A DNA stretch of 64,000 bases from JABAAE01 sp905480545 (GTDB taxonomy: Bacteria > Planctomycetota > Planctomycetia > Pirellulales > Pirellulaceae). This document shows, piece by piece, positions 18,378 to 27,467 of the stretch. Numbering within the stretch: the first letter of the stretch is position 1; each line of letters opens with the position of its first letter. The notes under the pieces are model-generated. The model made no database searches. It saw only the letters and a program-made list of their open reading frames with translations, and had not been told where the DNA came from. The position numbers and the translations under genes were made by a program. The stretch spans positions 1-64,000 of the forward strand of contig CALSOR010000016.1 in the NCBI GenBank assembly GCA_943788025.1, given 5' to 3'.

Positions 18378-19622
18378 ATGCGAAACTCAATTCATCTACT
18401 AATGCTGACTCTCCTGTCGTGCGTAATTGCGCCCGGTTGCAGTTTATTTCGATCGTTGGGGGAAGACACCAGCGGACTATTTACAAAGATGACATCGTCA
18501 AATGTTAAGCGAAAATCGGTGTTAGATGATTTGGAAAATGAAGAACCGGATTATTTGCTTGATACGCTGATGTCTCGGTCAAAGGAAAAGAATCCGGAAC
18601 TACATCAGCAAAATCGGGAGAAAGCACGTCGGTTGTTCGCTGAAGCTGAAGAGCTCTATCAAAAAGGCATCGCCGTCCGGGAATCCAACCGCGAAGGTTC
18701 GGAACATGTGCAATTACTAACAAGTGCCGCCAAAACCTATTTGAAGGCAAGTGAGTTTTGGATCAATTCAACAATGGAACAGGATGCGCTCTTTAAAGCA
18801 GGCGAGTCGTATTATTTCGCCAATCATTTAAAGAAGTCTAACGAAGTTTTTGAACGATTGATCAAGGACTATGATGGAACACGGCACATGGATGTTGCTC
18901 AAGCTAGACGGTTCAAGATTGCCGAGTATTGGTTGCAACTTGCAGATCAAAAACCGCAGAATCCCGTTGTGTTAAATCTGAGTGATGAGTCGAGACCATT
19001 GCGAGATACGAAGGGGAATGCCATTCGTGTCTTGAATCGAATTCGCTTGGATGACACATCAGGAAAGCTCGCGGATGACGCAACGATGGCGTTGGCAAAT
19101 GCCTATTTCGATCAAAAAAAATATCTGGATGCGGCGGATACCTACGAAGATTTGCGAGTTAACTTTCCCAATAGTAAACACCAATTCAACGCTCATCTTT
19201 TCGAAATGAAGTCTCGATTGCAGGCTTATCAAGGGGCTCATTACGATGGTACACATTTGGATACGGCGGATAAATTGATCAAGGCAATTATGGTTCAGTT
19301 TCCGACCGAAGCGGACGAGCATTCTGAGTTGCTGACGACAGAAAATGCGAGAATTCGTAAAATGAAGGGCGAACGGCAACTGGCGGTCGCGGAATATTAC
19401 GAAGCTCGAGGCGCCTACAAGGCTGCGGGCATGCACTACCAAGAGCTTCTGGCCGATTACCGCGGAACGCCGCTTTCAGATGATGCTCAACAGAGATTGG
19501 CGAAAATTGCTGACAAGCCATCGCAAACCAACGAGCCGCCGACCTGGGTCGCAAAGATCTTTCCAGAGCCAAAGGCTGCCGAGCCTTTGTTTGGAACGAG
19601 TTTGAAAGATCAAATCAGGTAA
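18378..19622 (+). CDS. Tetratricopeptide-type lipoprotein (BamD-like)
   Basis: The N-terminal hydrophobic segment ends in a lipobox (IAPGCSLF), so the mature protein should be lipid-anchored. The body has TPR-like repeats (YLKASEFWINSTMEQDALF, YFANHLKKSNEVFERLI, YLDAADTYEDLRVNFPNS, AVAEYYEARGAYKAAGMHYQ), as in BamD/YfiO proteins of the outer-membrane assembly machinery. At 414 residues it is longer than E. coli BamD. A strong Shine-Dalgarno (aaggaag at 18366-18372) precedes the start. It sits six bases before an LptE-like gene, which supports an outer-membrane biogenesis role, though BamD identity is an inference. Confidence 0.75.
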   Translation: MRNSIHLLMLTLLSCVIAPGCSLFRSLGEDTSGLFTKMTSSNVKRKSVLDDLENEEPDYLLDTLMSRSKEKNPELHQQNREKARRLFAEAEELYQKGIAVRESNREGSEHVQLLTSAAKTYLKASEFWINSTMEQDALFKAGESYYFANHLKKSNEVFERLIKDYDGTRHMDVAQARRFKIAEYWLQLADQKPQNPVVLNLSDESRPLRDTKGNAIRVLNRIRLDDTSGKLADDATMALANAYFDQKKYLDAADTYEDLRVNFPNSKHQFNAHLFEMKSRLQAYQGAHYDGTHLDTADKLIKAIMVQFPTEADEHSELLTTENARIRKMKGERQLAVAEYYEARGAYKAAGMHYQELLADYRGTPLSDDAQQRLAKIADKPSQTNEPPTWVAKIFPEPKAAEPLFGTSLKDQIR

Positions 19623-19628
19623 TCGCCC

Positions 19629-20153
19629 ATGAGTTCAATGAGAAATGAAGTGATACCGAGAAAGTTGATTCTTGTGTTGTGCCTTCCGTTTTTGACTTTG
19701 GGTTGCGCCTCGTATCAAATTGGAAATCAGGTTCTGTTTCGATGTGACGTTCGAACGGTGCATGTCCCCATCTTTGAGTCCGACTCGTTTCGAAAGTACC
19801 TTGGCGAACGATTGACCGAAGCGGTCGTTAAGGAAATTGAATCGCGTTCCCCTTACAAAATAGTCGCGTTGGCAAATGCTGACAGTATTCTCAAAGGGAA
19901 GATTGTCTCCGAAGAGAAACGCGTCATAATCGAATCGCGAAATGACGATGCCCGTCAATTGCAGACGACTCTCGTGGTGACTGCAAACTGGACGGACCGA
20001 TATGGTCGCCCGTTGATGAATACCCCATCTATTGATGTTTCGGAACTTTCAAATTTTGTTCCTGAGGGTGGACAATCACTCGCAACAGCCTACCGAGATA
20101 TGATTGATAAAGTCGCCCGCGATATTGTCTCGCAAATGGAACTGCCTTGGTAA
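19629..20153 (+). CDS. lptE: LptE-family outer-membrane lipoprotein
   Basis: LptE forms the outer-membrane plug for LptD during lipopolysaccharide insertion. A signal peptide with lipobox LTLGC puts the lipid Cys at residue 26. The text VRTVHVPIFESDSFRKYLGE, then LTEAVVKEIESRSPYKIVA and later the beta-strand LVVTANWTDRYGRPLM, fits the LptE pattern in PVC bacteria. The gene follows the TPR lipoprotein by six bases in apparent operon. The 174-residue length is typical. Confidence 0.82.
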   Translation: MSSMRNEVIPRKLILVLCLPFLTLGCASYQIGNQVLFRCDVRTVHVPIFESDSFRKYLGERLTEAVVKEIESRSPYKIVALANADSILKGKIVSEEKRVIIESRNDDARQLQTTLVVTANWTDRYGRPLMNTPSIDVSELSNFVPEGGQSLATAYRDMIDKVARDIVSQMELPW

Positions 20154-20265
20154 TGTCACCTCAAAGCGGTTGCAACACGAGTCTTCCGTTTCTAGGTTCT
20201 CACTATTAAAATCTGATTTCACAAATTTTTTGTGGCAACTTACTTAATTTAATTTTGAAGTTTCA

Positions 20266-21150
20266 TTGTTTGGCATTCTGAATATCAACAAGCCTTCGGG
20301 TGTGACCTCGCGCGATGTGGTCAATAAAATTGGGCAAGTTTACCGTAAAGCTACCGGCGAAAAACTAAAGGCTGGTCATGCAGGTACACTCGATCCATTG
20401 GCAACAGGTGTGTTGGTCGTCTGTTTGGGTAGAGCGACCAAGCTAATGAGCTTTATTCAAAGTCGCCCCAAGCGTTATGTTGCCGAATTCCAACTGGATG
20501 CCTCCAGTGTTTCCGACGACACTGAAACTGAAATCGAACTTGTGCAACCGCCAGTTGCCCCCAGTTTGGAGCGAATTGCTGCTGCGATTCCGTCATTCAC
20601 TGGCGAGATTTTGCAGAAACCGCCAGCGTATTCTGCGATTTCGATCAACGGTCAGCGGGCTTATAAGCTCGCTCGACAGGGCGTTGAATTCGAAATTGCG
20701 GAAAAAAACGTCACCATTCACGATCTGGCAATCGTTGCATACGACTACCCGATTCTCAAGTTGAACATTGAATGTGGAAGCGGTACTTACATTCGATCAT
20801 TGGGTAGAGACCTGGCCCATGCTGTTGGAACCAAGGCTGTGATGACAAGTCTCGTGCGAACCGAAATTGGTCCATTCAAAGTCGACGAGGGATTAAATTG
20901 GGATTCATTTTCGATCGAGAATTTTCGTGAAAAGCTTCATTCCGCGACTGCTGCCGTCGACTTTTTGCCGAAACGTATCGTAACCGACGACGAAATCGAG
21001 TTGCTGAAGCATGGTCAATTTGTAAAAAATGACAATTCAAATCACGACCAATTCGCAGCAGTGAATTGCCGTAACGAATTAATTGCGATTCTTGAACCGG
21101 CCTACGGATCGCTGAAACCCGCAATTAATTTCGTTGCTGGTCAAGGCTGA
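20266..21150 (+). CDS. truB: tRNA pseudouridine(55) synthase TruB
   Basis: TruB converts U55 of the tRNA T-loop to pseudouridine. The start is TTG at 20266, giving MFGILNINKPSGVTSRDVV, the exact family N-terminus; no ATG sits nearby. The catalytic motif GHAGTLDPLATGVL carries the Asp. Later motifs (KPPAYSAISINGQRAYKLAR and GTYIRSLGRDLA) are also standard. The length of 294 fits. It ends the housekeeping block and is followed by a hairpin. Confidence 0.94.
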   Translation: MFGILNINKPSGVTSRDVVNKIGQVYRKATGEKLKAGHAGTLDPLATGVLVVCLGRATKLMSFIQSRPKRYVAEFQLDASSVSDDTETEIELVQPPVAPSLERIAAAIPSFTGEILQKPPAYSAISINGQRAYKLARQGVEFEIAEKNVTIHDLAIVAYDYPILKLNIECGSGTYIRSLGRDLAHAVGTKAVMTSLVRTEIGPFKVDEGLNWDSFSIENFREKLHSATAAVDFLPKRIVTDDEIELLKHGQFVKNDNSNHDQFAAVNCRNELIAILEPAYGSLKPAINFVAGQG

Positions 21151-21162
21151 AATGGTGCCTTC

Positions 21163-21187
21163 CGAATTTGGGTATTAACCCGATTCG
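21163..21187 (+). terminator. Hairpin after truB
   Basis: cgaat at 21163-21167 pairs with attcg at 21183-21187, and tgggt at 21169-21173 pairs with acccg at 21178-21182 (one G-U), leaving the loop atta and one bulged base. It lies 13 bases after the truB stop and could end the transcript. No T-tract follows, so intrinsic termination is uncertain. Confidence 0.4.
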
Positions 21188-21356
21188 AAAAACAGAGGTG
21201 TTGTTTTTGTAGGCAGACACCCAGTGCACCAATGGGGACGGTCTTACGGTTTGGTTAAAGAGTTCTGTCATCTCGGTTTGGCCCCACTACAGATTTGTTT
21301 TGGTTTTGAGCGTTACGGTTCGGGTCAAAGGTCGTGTCATCTGCTTGGTTTTGGCA

Positions 21357-21419
21357 CTGACTTGGCTTTAGCGCTGACTTGGCTTTAACGCTTACTTGGC
21401 TTTAACGCTTACTTGGATT
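21357..21419. repeat. 17-bp tandem repeat, about 3.7 copies
   Basis: Units ctgacttggctttagcg, ctgacttggctttaacg, cttacttggctttaacg and a partial cttacttggatt follow each other without gaps (starts 21357, 21374, 21391, 21408). The copies differ by single substitutions, so the array is not brand new. It lies just upstream of the transglutaminase-like gene. Confidence 0.85.
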
Positions 21420-21547
21420 AGTCGTTTGCCGGGCCAGTCGTTTAGTGAGCTTTGGCAAACGGCCTGAGTCGGATTTGGTTAATCGGGCACGTGGCGTTAA
21501 AATGGGGTTGCATCACAGGTCAGTTTTCTACTTTTGCTCCGTCGATT

Positions 21548-24449
21548 ATGCCCGGTAATTCTCCAACGATCAAAATTGAAACTTCTGAGTCTGGCCTGCA
21601 GCATCGCTACAGGCGTCATTCCAACGGACCTGTGTTTTTAGTCGTTGGTGTAGTTGCCGTAGGCCTCATTCTTGCGATTGTTTATTTCGCATCGTCAAAT
21701 CGAAACCGGAAAGATCAAGCCGGTGATCAAGCCGGTGATCAAGCTCAAACCGGCAAAGAGGATGCAATAACAGAATTGCATTTGACCAAGACTGTGTTTG
21801 AAGTTGTCGCGGATCGCGGTGATGACATCTCAATCGATGTTGGAGCGGCAATTTCTGGGGGTGATGTTTCGGCATGCAGTATTGAATGGGACCTTGAGAC
21901 TTCGAAGATACCTGTGGATGTACTTTCCGCCGTCTCAATCAGCAAGTCGTTGGTAGTTGATTTGCCAGGCAACAGTCTTGTTGGTTTCACTGGCTCAAAC
22001 GAGAGTCCGAACAATCTGCAATTGAAAATTTGTGGCAGAGTTACAGCAGGAAATGCCTCAAAGCCGCTTACCATTTCGATACGGATAGCGATTGAAAACT
22101 CGCCTCCAAGCATTTCAGGACCGCCAGTTGTTAACTTCGACCCGGTTCTTGGTGCGCAGTTTGATTTGCGGCAAAGCGATGTTGAGTCGCTCGATATTGA
22201 TTTAGAAACAAGGTTCGGTTTTCCTGAGGTTCCAAATGAAATCGATTCAATAACAAAACAAAAGCTGCTCGACTCGATTCAATCCGTAGAATTTGTTGCT
22301 GGTAAAGCAACGTTTGTGTTCTCTCCAACAATATTCATGAGCCAGGCGTTTGAGATCTTTGTTGAAGTGCAAGACAAGCAAGGGCTGACCGCAACACAAA
22401 AGATAACGTTTTCTCCGTCCATCAAATCAGCAACAGCGAAAGCGATTGGGGCCCTTGCAAGTAAAATGCCCAATGCTGATCAGTTGCGGCTTTCGGTCTC
22501 AAAGTCAAACGCGTTGGTTCAAACGGATTTGACCATTGATCGGAGTGGAAAAGCGGATGCTATCGTCGAATTTCAGGAACAGCTGGGGCGGGGGGGGAGT
22601 GCCTAAAAGTGCAGGATTAAACTTGACGAAAAACCGTTTTCAAAAAGGAAATCTCGCGGCGATATGTGATGCGAAAAATGAAGAGTTAAAGTCCGTGCTT
22701 AAACTCTATTTTGGTGGTCCCGCTGGAATGCCAGCGCGACCGGATATCGCGGATTCGGCCAAGCCGACGATTGCAGACAGGCTTCCCAAGTTGGATGAAA
22801 CTGCGTTGGCGTTGTTTGACGCGAAGAAGCTGTTCTTAAGCAAAAGTTTCGCTGATTTGGTGTTCGCCGACGTTGAGGATTTCGAGTACGAAAACCGTAT
22901 CATTCTGGATCAAAAGTACAAGGACCACCCAGGCTTAAAAGACTTCTTTGAAGAGAACAAAGGACTCAAGGCCGAGCTCTTTTCAGCAATCGATCCGAGT
23001 GTTGATAATCTTGCAGAAGCACTCGGTGTTTTCGATTCGCTCCGAGTCGAGTTTCCGAAACAAGTTATTAAGTACAAGAATCTTGCGATCGCGATCTCGG
23101 TTTGCTGGGATAATCCTCGCGCGATTTATCACTTTGCGGGGCATCAAAAGCGGACGCGTGCAATCATGCCTCAGGGGCTTGTCGGTGCGAACGAAAATTT
23201 CAAGCATTTTGTGACTTATGAGAATCAGATGCAGGGTAGGGCGCAATGGTTGCCTTGGGAGTTTCTCGTTCACGTGATCAACCATCAAACTCCGGTAAAG
23301 GAGCGGTATTGGGCGTTAGGACAATACCTTTCATCACGAGTCGAATTTGGAAAATGCTATAAAGATGTTCCTTACGATTACGAAATGCTTAAAACTCGAA
23401 GCCAAGTCTGTAAGCTGAGCGGAAAAGAATACACGCTGTCAAACATTAGAGACTACGGCGGCGTCTGCGCTATGCAAGCAGATTTCTCCGGGCGAGTTGG
23501 TAAGAGTTTGGGAGTTCCGTCAGAGTATGTTAGCGGTCAGTCCAGCAACGGCGAGAATCATGCGTGGGTCATGTGGGTTGAGGTCAAGAACGTAAGTAAA
23601 TCGAGCATTGCATTTTCGCTTCAGTCATTTGGGCGGTATCGTGGCGACAATTATTACGTTGGCAAACTGCGTGATCCAAAATCCGGAAAAATGATGACTG
23701 ATCGTCAAATGGAATTGCGGTTACATACAGTCGGGACCAATGCATATGCGAAGCGTCAAGCAGATTTATTGGTCAAAGCACTTGATATGATCTCTTCCAA
23801 AAATGAGTTCAGCTATGTCGAGCAGTTGAGTTATCTAGAGAGGACAATCAAGCTTTGTCCGTGGCATGAAGGGGCGTGGGAGAAAGTTGCCGGTATTGTC
23901 GCAAACAACGAAATCGAGAAAAAACATCATCGGCAAATGAACAAAATCATTAACTCACTTTTCGTTTATTTTGCAGCCTTTCCCGATTTTACTTGGACGA
24001 TTTTTGACCAACTCGTTCAATTTGTACCGAAAGAAGAGCAGAAGAATGATTACTACGGTCGGCTCATCCAGCTTTATGTTTCAGCAAAACGTCCAGATCT
24101 TGCGTGCGAAGCAAGGCTCAAATTGACCGACTATCTTTTGGAGCAGAAGAAGCTTCCTGTCGCCATGGAGGGGCTCGCCGCAACAATCAAGGCCTTTCCT
24201 GACGAAGGCCGTTACGTGCCCCGTTTGCTAGACCGGCTTGAATCACTGGTTGGAAGCGATAAATTGTTGCTCGAAAAACTGGTGATTTTCTACGCAGAAT
24301 TTCTGCCGTTGGTACCCCCTCGACGCGGTAGCACACCCAGTAAATATTGCATCAAAATGTACGAACGGGGCATTCAGTTCTTCACCGCTAATGGAATCAC
24401 GCGGCTTGCCGGCGAATACCAACAAAAGCTTGCAGCGTTAAAGGAATAA
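21548..24449 (+). CDS. Membrane-anchored transglutaminase-like protein, frame broken at G8
   Basis: From ATG 21548 there is one membrane span (GPVFLVVGVVAVGLILAIVYF), a 12-bp in-frame duplication encoding AGDQ twice (21714-21737), and an Ig/cadherin-like region. The frame then breaks at the eight-G run 22590-22597. In the shifted frame coding resumes (VPKSAGLNLTKNRFQKGNLA) and carries a transglutaminase-like core with Cys in DYGGVCAMQADFSGRVG and His in NGENHAWVMWVEV, then helical TPR-like repeats to TAA 24449. Without the break it would be one protein of roughly 965 residues. The second part could instead be an independent gene, but no good start is visible for it. The substrate is unknown; a cell-envelope role is inferred. 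Confidence 0.7.
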
Positions 24450-24457
24450 CAGATTTG

Positions 24458-24477
24458 AGCCAATGAAATTGGTTTTT
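24458..24477 (+). terminator. Rho-independent terminator
   Basis: ccaat (24460-24464) pairs with attgg (24468-24472) around the loop gaa, extended outward by a G-U and an A-T pair, and is followed by a run of five T at 24473-24477. It lies about ten bases after the stop of the transglutaminase-like gene. The stem is short and AT-rich. Confidence 0.5.
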
Positions 24478-24572
24478 ATGACGTCCCGGAACAATTGCAT
24501 GCTCATTCGTAAAAAGAATTCCCAGGCCGTTAGCCTAGGATAGGTAAACTGTTGGGCCGTTGCCCCATAAAA

Positions 24573-24600
24573 TTAAGCATTGACTTTTAAGCATTGACTT
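24573..24600. repeat. 14-bp perfect tandem duplication
   Basis: ttaagcattgactt occurs twice without spacer (24573-24586, 24587-24600). It is noncoding. Confidence 0.85.
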
Positions 24601-24851
24601 ATAGGCCGCGGAATGTTGCTCACGCAAATCGATTCTAAAATCACAAAAACGGTCTGTGCCATAGTGGTTCATTGTCACTCGGCGGTCTCTGCCCAAAAAT
24701 TAACACGCTGTGCTGTGAAATGATCTTGACCGCGACTTATCTTTATTTCGCAACATAGGGAAGATTCGCAACCAGACGGGGCACTCGTCCAGCCCGGTTA
24801 TTGCGATGGTCTCCTGTCATTGCTTTGGTCGCCGTGCGAACCATTCAGTCA

Positions 24852-25208
24852 TTACTCATTCAAATCTGCTGTAGCAGTTGCCTCCCCTCGAAACTTATAC
24901 AGCATGCCATTGAATACAAATCCTATCATGGTTCCGATGATCAACCCGATTCCACCGAGTGAACCGACTGTATAGCGGAACGTCATTCCGGTGTGGTGGT
25001 CAATGGCTATTAATTTTTCACTGAATGGTTCAAGCAACAACGTAGCTGCTGTGCCGAAAATGAACCCAGTAGTGATGCAACCAATCGATAAAAACTTGGA
25101 TGCTCGACGAAACTCGACCGTAGCGGATTTTTTTTCACAATGTTGTTGACGCTTCCGGCTGGTTTCTGTCTGCAAGTGGATGTCCCGTTTGTTGTTGCGT
25201 ATTTCCAC
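24852..25208 (-). CDS. Small membrane protein, unknown family
   Basis: I do not recognise a family. The 118-residue protein has a charged N-terminus (RNNKRDIHLQTETSRKRQQ) and two hydrophobic segments (FLSIGCITTGFIFGTAATLL and IGLIIGTMIGFVFNGML), so it is probably an inner-membrane protein. It lies downstream of aroK on the same strand, 55 bases away, and may share its transcript. Coding potential rests mainly on the two spans and frame length. Confidence 0.5.
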   Translation of the reverse strand: MEIRNNKRDIHLQTETSRKRQQHCEKKSATVEFRRASKFLSIGCITTGFIFGTAATLLLEPFSEKLIAIDHHTGMTFRYTVGSLGGIGLIIGTMIGFVFNGMLYKFRGEATATADLNE

Positions 25209-25263
25209 ACAGGTTACTAAAAAAGCTCTCTGGTGAAATCATTAACTTTACGGCTTTCCGGAT

Positions 25264-25779
25264 CTAAGCATTGACGAAGGAAACGATTTCTTTCGCGATC
25301 GAGTCAACCGGTTTTGAATCGGTAGCAATCTGGACTGAGGCGCAATCGTCGTAAAGCGGAATGCGCTGATCAAGGATCGATTTGATTTCCTCTATTCCGA
25401 CAAGATTTGAGAGGGCAGGGCGGTTCAACGCCGAGCCAGCGTCCGCGTTGATCCGTTGATTAAGAATGACTGGATTGGCGGTTAACCAAAAGACATGATC
25501 TGACTTCCTGATTAACTTTCGATTCTTTTCTCGAAGTATCACGCCTCCGCCCCAGGATATCACAGCGTTCGATTGAGTCATGAGATTGGCTACGATTTCT
25601 GATTCCAGATCGCGGAACCCCAGTTCTCCAATGGATTCGAATATCTCTTTGATGGAATGCTTTGCTCGATGAACAATTTCATTATCAGAATCTAAGTGCT
25701 GGATTTTCAGTTGTTCAGCGACCAACTTTCCGACCGTCGACTTTCCGGTTCCACGATACCCAATCAACGAAATAATCAT
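25264..25779 (-). CDS. aroK: Shikimate kinase
   Basis: Phosphorylates shikimate at the 3-OH in aromatic amino acid synthesis. The P-loop GYRGTGKSTVGK lies at about residues 7-18, the substrate-contact region reads GFRDLESEIV, and SWGGGVILRE is the family glycine motif, followed by the lid (RPALSNL). The 171-residue length is standard. Its start overlaps the end of aroDE by four bases, so the two pathway enzymes are translationally coupled. Confidence 0.93.
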   Translation of the reverse strand: MIISLIGYRGTGKSTVGKLVAEQLKIQHLDSDNEIVHRAKHSIKEIFESIGELGFRDLESEIVANLMTQSNAVISWGGGVILREKNRKLIRKSDHVFWLTANPVILNQRINADAGSALNRPALSNLVGIEEIKSILDQRIPLYDDCASVQIATDSKPVDSIAKEIVSFVNA

Positions 25780-27344
25780 TCAGCAGGCTTTTTTGATGAA
25801 GGGGATTCGACCATGGTTGGTGTTTCATCTGGTTTGGATTTACCCGCCGCTGCTGCCTTGCTGTATTTGGCTGGATTGATGGCCTGAACAAAAATTCGCT
25901 TCATTTCCGCGACATTTGGGTCCGAGCCGGTAAACAGTTTGTACTGCATCGCAGCTTGCCGAACGAACATGTCGACGCCAGTGATGATTCGACAGTCACG
26001 TTCCATAGCACCTTTAATCAACATTGTTTTTTGAGGGTTATAAACCGTATCAAAGACTAAATGATGTGACTGGAGTCTGTCCACATCATACGCCGTACTG
26101 TTCAGATCCGGGTGCATCCCCGCGGGCGTGCAGTTAATGATGTAATCTGTTGGGAAATCGTGGCGGAATGACCAGTCCACATACTTTGCCTTAAAGTCCT
26201 GTGCCATTTGCTCGGCCGTTCGGGTGTTTCGGCCGGTGATCGCAACGGTCGCGCCACCTTTGGTAAGTCCGTAGGCGATTGCTTTGGCGACACCTCCGCT
26301 TCCGAGAATAAGAGCCGTCCGCCCAACAAACGGTTGTTTTTCCTCGTACTTTCCCTCTTCATGTGCAAGGCTCAGCATCGCGGCTTTGCAGTCCGTGTTG
26401 TACGCGAAATTAGTGTCTTTCTTTACGACCAAAGTGTTGGCAGCTCGGATTCCAGCGACATCTGCATCGAGCCCGTTTACAAATCGTAAAATGGACTCCT
26501 TGTGTGGGATGGTCACGCTGAGACCGGTCAATGCCATTTCATGGATGGATTCCATAAACACATCGAGGCTTTCTCGTGGCACGCGGATGGGTAGGTAAAC
26601 TTTATTGATGCCATCTTTCTGCAGTAACTCGTTGTGCAGTGCTGGGCTTAGACTATGACCTACAGGATCGGCGATCACACCCAAAAACTCGGTTTCCGAA
26701 TTGATTCGTCCCACACCATATAAGTCGTTTAGTTGCTTGAACGTAAATTGCCCCGGAGCTGTTGCCCGCTCGTTTGAAAGGGCAGCGAAGGTAAATGGTG
26801 CGCCATACTTAAGGCAGATGATTCGCGAGGGCATCCCGAGATCGCCCATACAAAAAGCGATGGTTGGAACTTTGCTTTTCTTGACTATGTTTAGGACGCG
26901 AACATTGTCCATCGGGGAATTGGCAAACGTCGCGATTTTGATGATGTCGGGGTCCTTTTCCAGCATCGATTCGTAGATGGCTTCCAAATTCGAAGGCGTT
27001 TCATTCAGGTTGTGGTAGCTGATAATACGCTTGGTCTTACCGTACCGACGAATTTGTGATGCAATGTCTTCTTCGATATCAACGTATTCAACGCCGGTTG
27101 CGATTGCGCTACGCAGAAGAATGACACGGTCCTCCTCGCTACCTCGCCATTTACCGCCATCAACCGGTCGTCGACAGGTGATCACGGTTTCCGTCGGACG
27201 GTCTTTAACCAGTCGATTCAGGTCGACATTTCTCAGTAGATAGTCCAAGCGAAGTTCCGTCAGCTTGCCGCCCAGTCGAGCGACATGGCCGTGCTCCGCC
27301 ATTAGCATTTTGTGACGTCCGCGTCCGATCGATACACAAATCAT
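25776..27344 (-). CDS. aroDE: Bifunctional 3-dehydroquinate dehydratase/shikimate dehydrogenase
   Basis: The N-terminal ~215 residues are a type I dehydroquinase (TVITCRRPVDGGKW, ISYHNLNETP with the catalytic His, and the Schiff-base Lys in DIIKIATFA). Residues from about 220 are shikimate dehydrogenase (DPVGHSLSPALHNELL, the NADP loop ALILGSGGVAKAIAYGL, and YNTDCKAAM). The fusion performs two consecutive shikimate-pathway steps; AroK downstream performs the next. A Lys/Pro/Ser-rich tail (AAAAGKSKPDETPTMVE) extends beyond the normal domain. The start MICVSIGRGRHK fits the beta strand of the dehydroquinase. Confidence 0.93.
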   Translation of the reverse strand: MICVSIGRGRHKMLMAEHGHVARLGGKLTELRLDYLLRNVDLNRLVKDRPTETVITCRRPVDGGKWRGSEEDRVILLRSAIATGVEYVDIEEDIASQIRRYGKTKRIISYHNLNETPSNLEAIYESMLEKDPDIIKIATFANSPMDNVRVLNIVKKSKVPTIAFCMGDLGMPSRIICLKYGAPFTFAALSNERATAPGQFTFKQLNDLYGVGRINSETEFLGVIADPVGHSLSPALHNELLQKDGINKVYLPIRVPRESLDVFMESIHEMALTGLSVTIPHKESILRFVNGLDADVAGIRAANTLVVKKDTNFAYNTDCKAAMLSLAHEEGKYEEKQPFVGRTALILGSGGVAKAIAYGLTKGGATVAITGRNTRTAEQMAQDFKAKYVDWSFRHDFPTDYIINCTPAGMHPDLNSTAYDVDRLQSHHLVFDTVYNPQKTMLIKGAMERDCRIITGVDMFVRQAAMQYKLFTGSDPNVAEMKRIFVQAINPAKYSKAAAAGKSKPDETPTMVESPSSKKPAE

Positions 27345-27467
27345 AAGATTCTCTGCAGCAGTGATTTCGTTTCAAAAAAAAATTCTGAAAGTTTCGTTGG
27401 TACGTTCTGCCATTCGAAGTTGCGAGGCGACTGAGCCGAACGTGTCTGATTCCAGTTTGCTTGAAGT

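Larger units (their letters stand above)
21151..21547. other. Intergenic region with tandem repeat array
   Basis: About 400 bases between truB and the transglutaminase-like gene. It holds the truB hairpin and a 17-bp tandem array at 21357-21419. A continuous open frame runs from 21452 into the next gene, but its text lacks family signal before ATG 21548. No RNA gene was recognised. Confidence 0.6.
24450..24851. other. Intergenic region between convergent genes
   Basis: About 400 bases with no coding support. Contents are the terminator hairpin, text such as ggccgttagcctagg resembling dispersed intergenic elements, and a perfect 14-bp tandem duplication (ttaagcattgactt at 24573-24600). No tRNA or other RNA gene was recognised. 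Confidence 0.55.

Noticed and set aside
22536..24449. The second half of the transglutaminase-like gene as an independent gene
   Set aside because: Its first codons read out of frame through the upstream coding sequence and no start or ribosome site was seen; a frame break at G8 explains the layout better.
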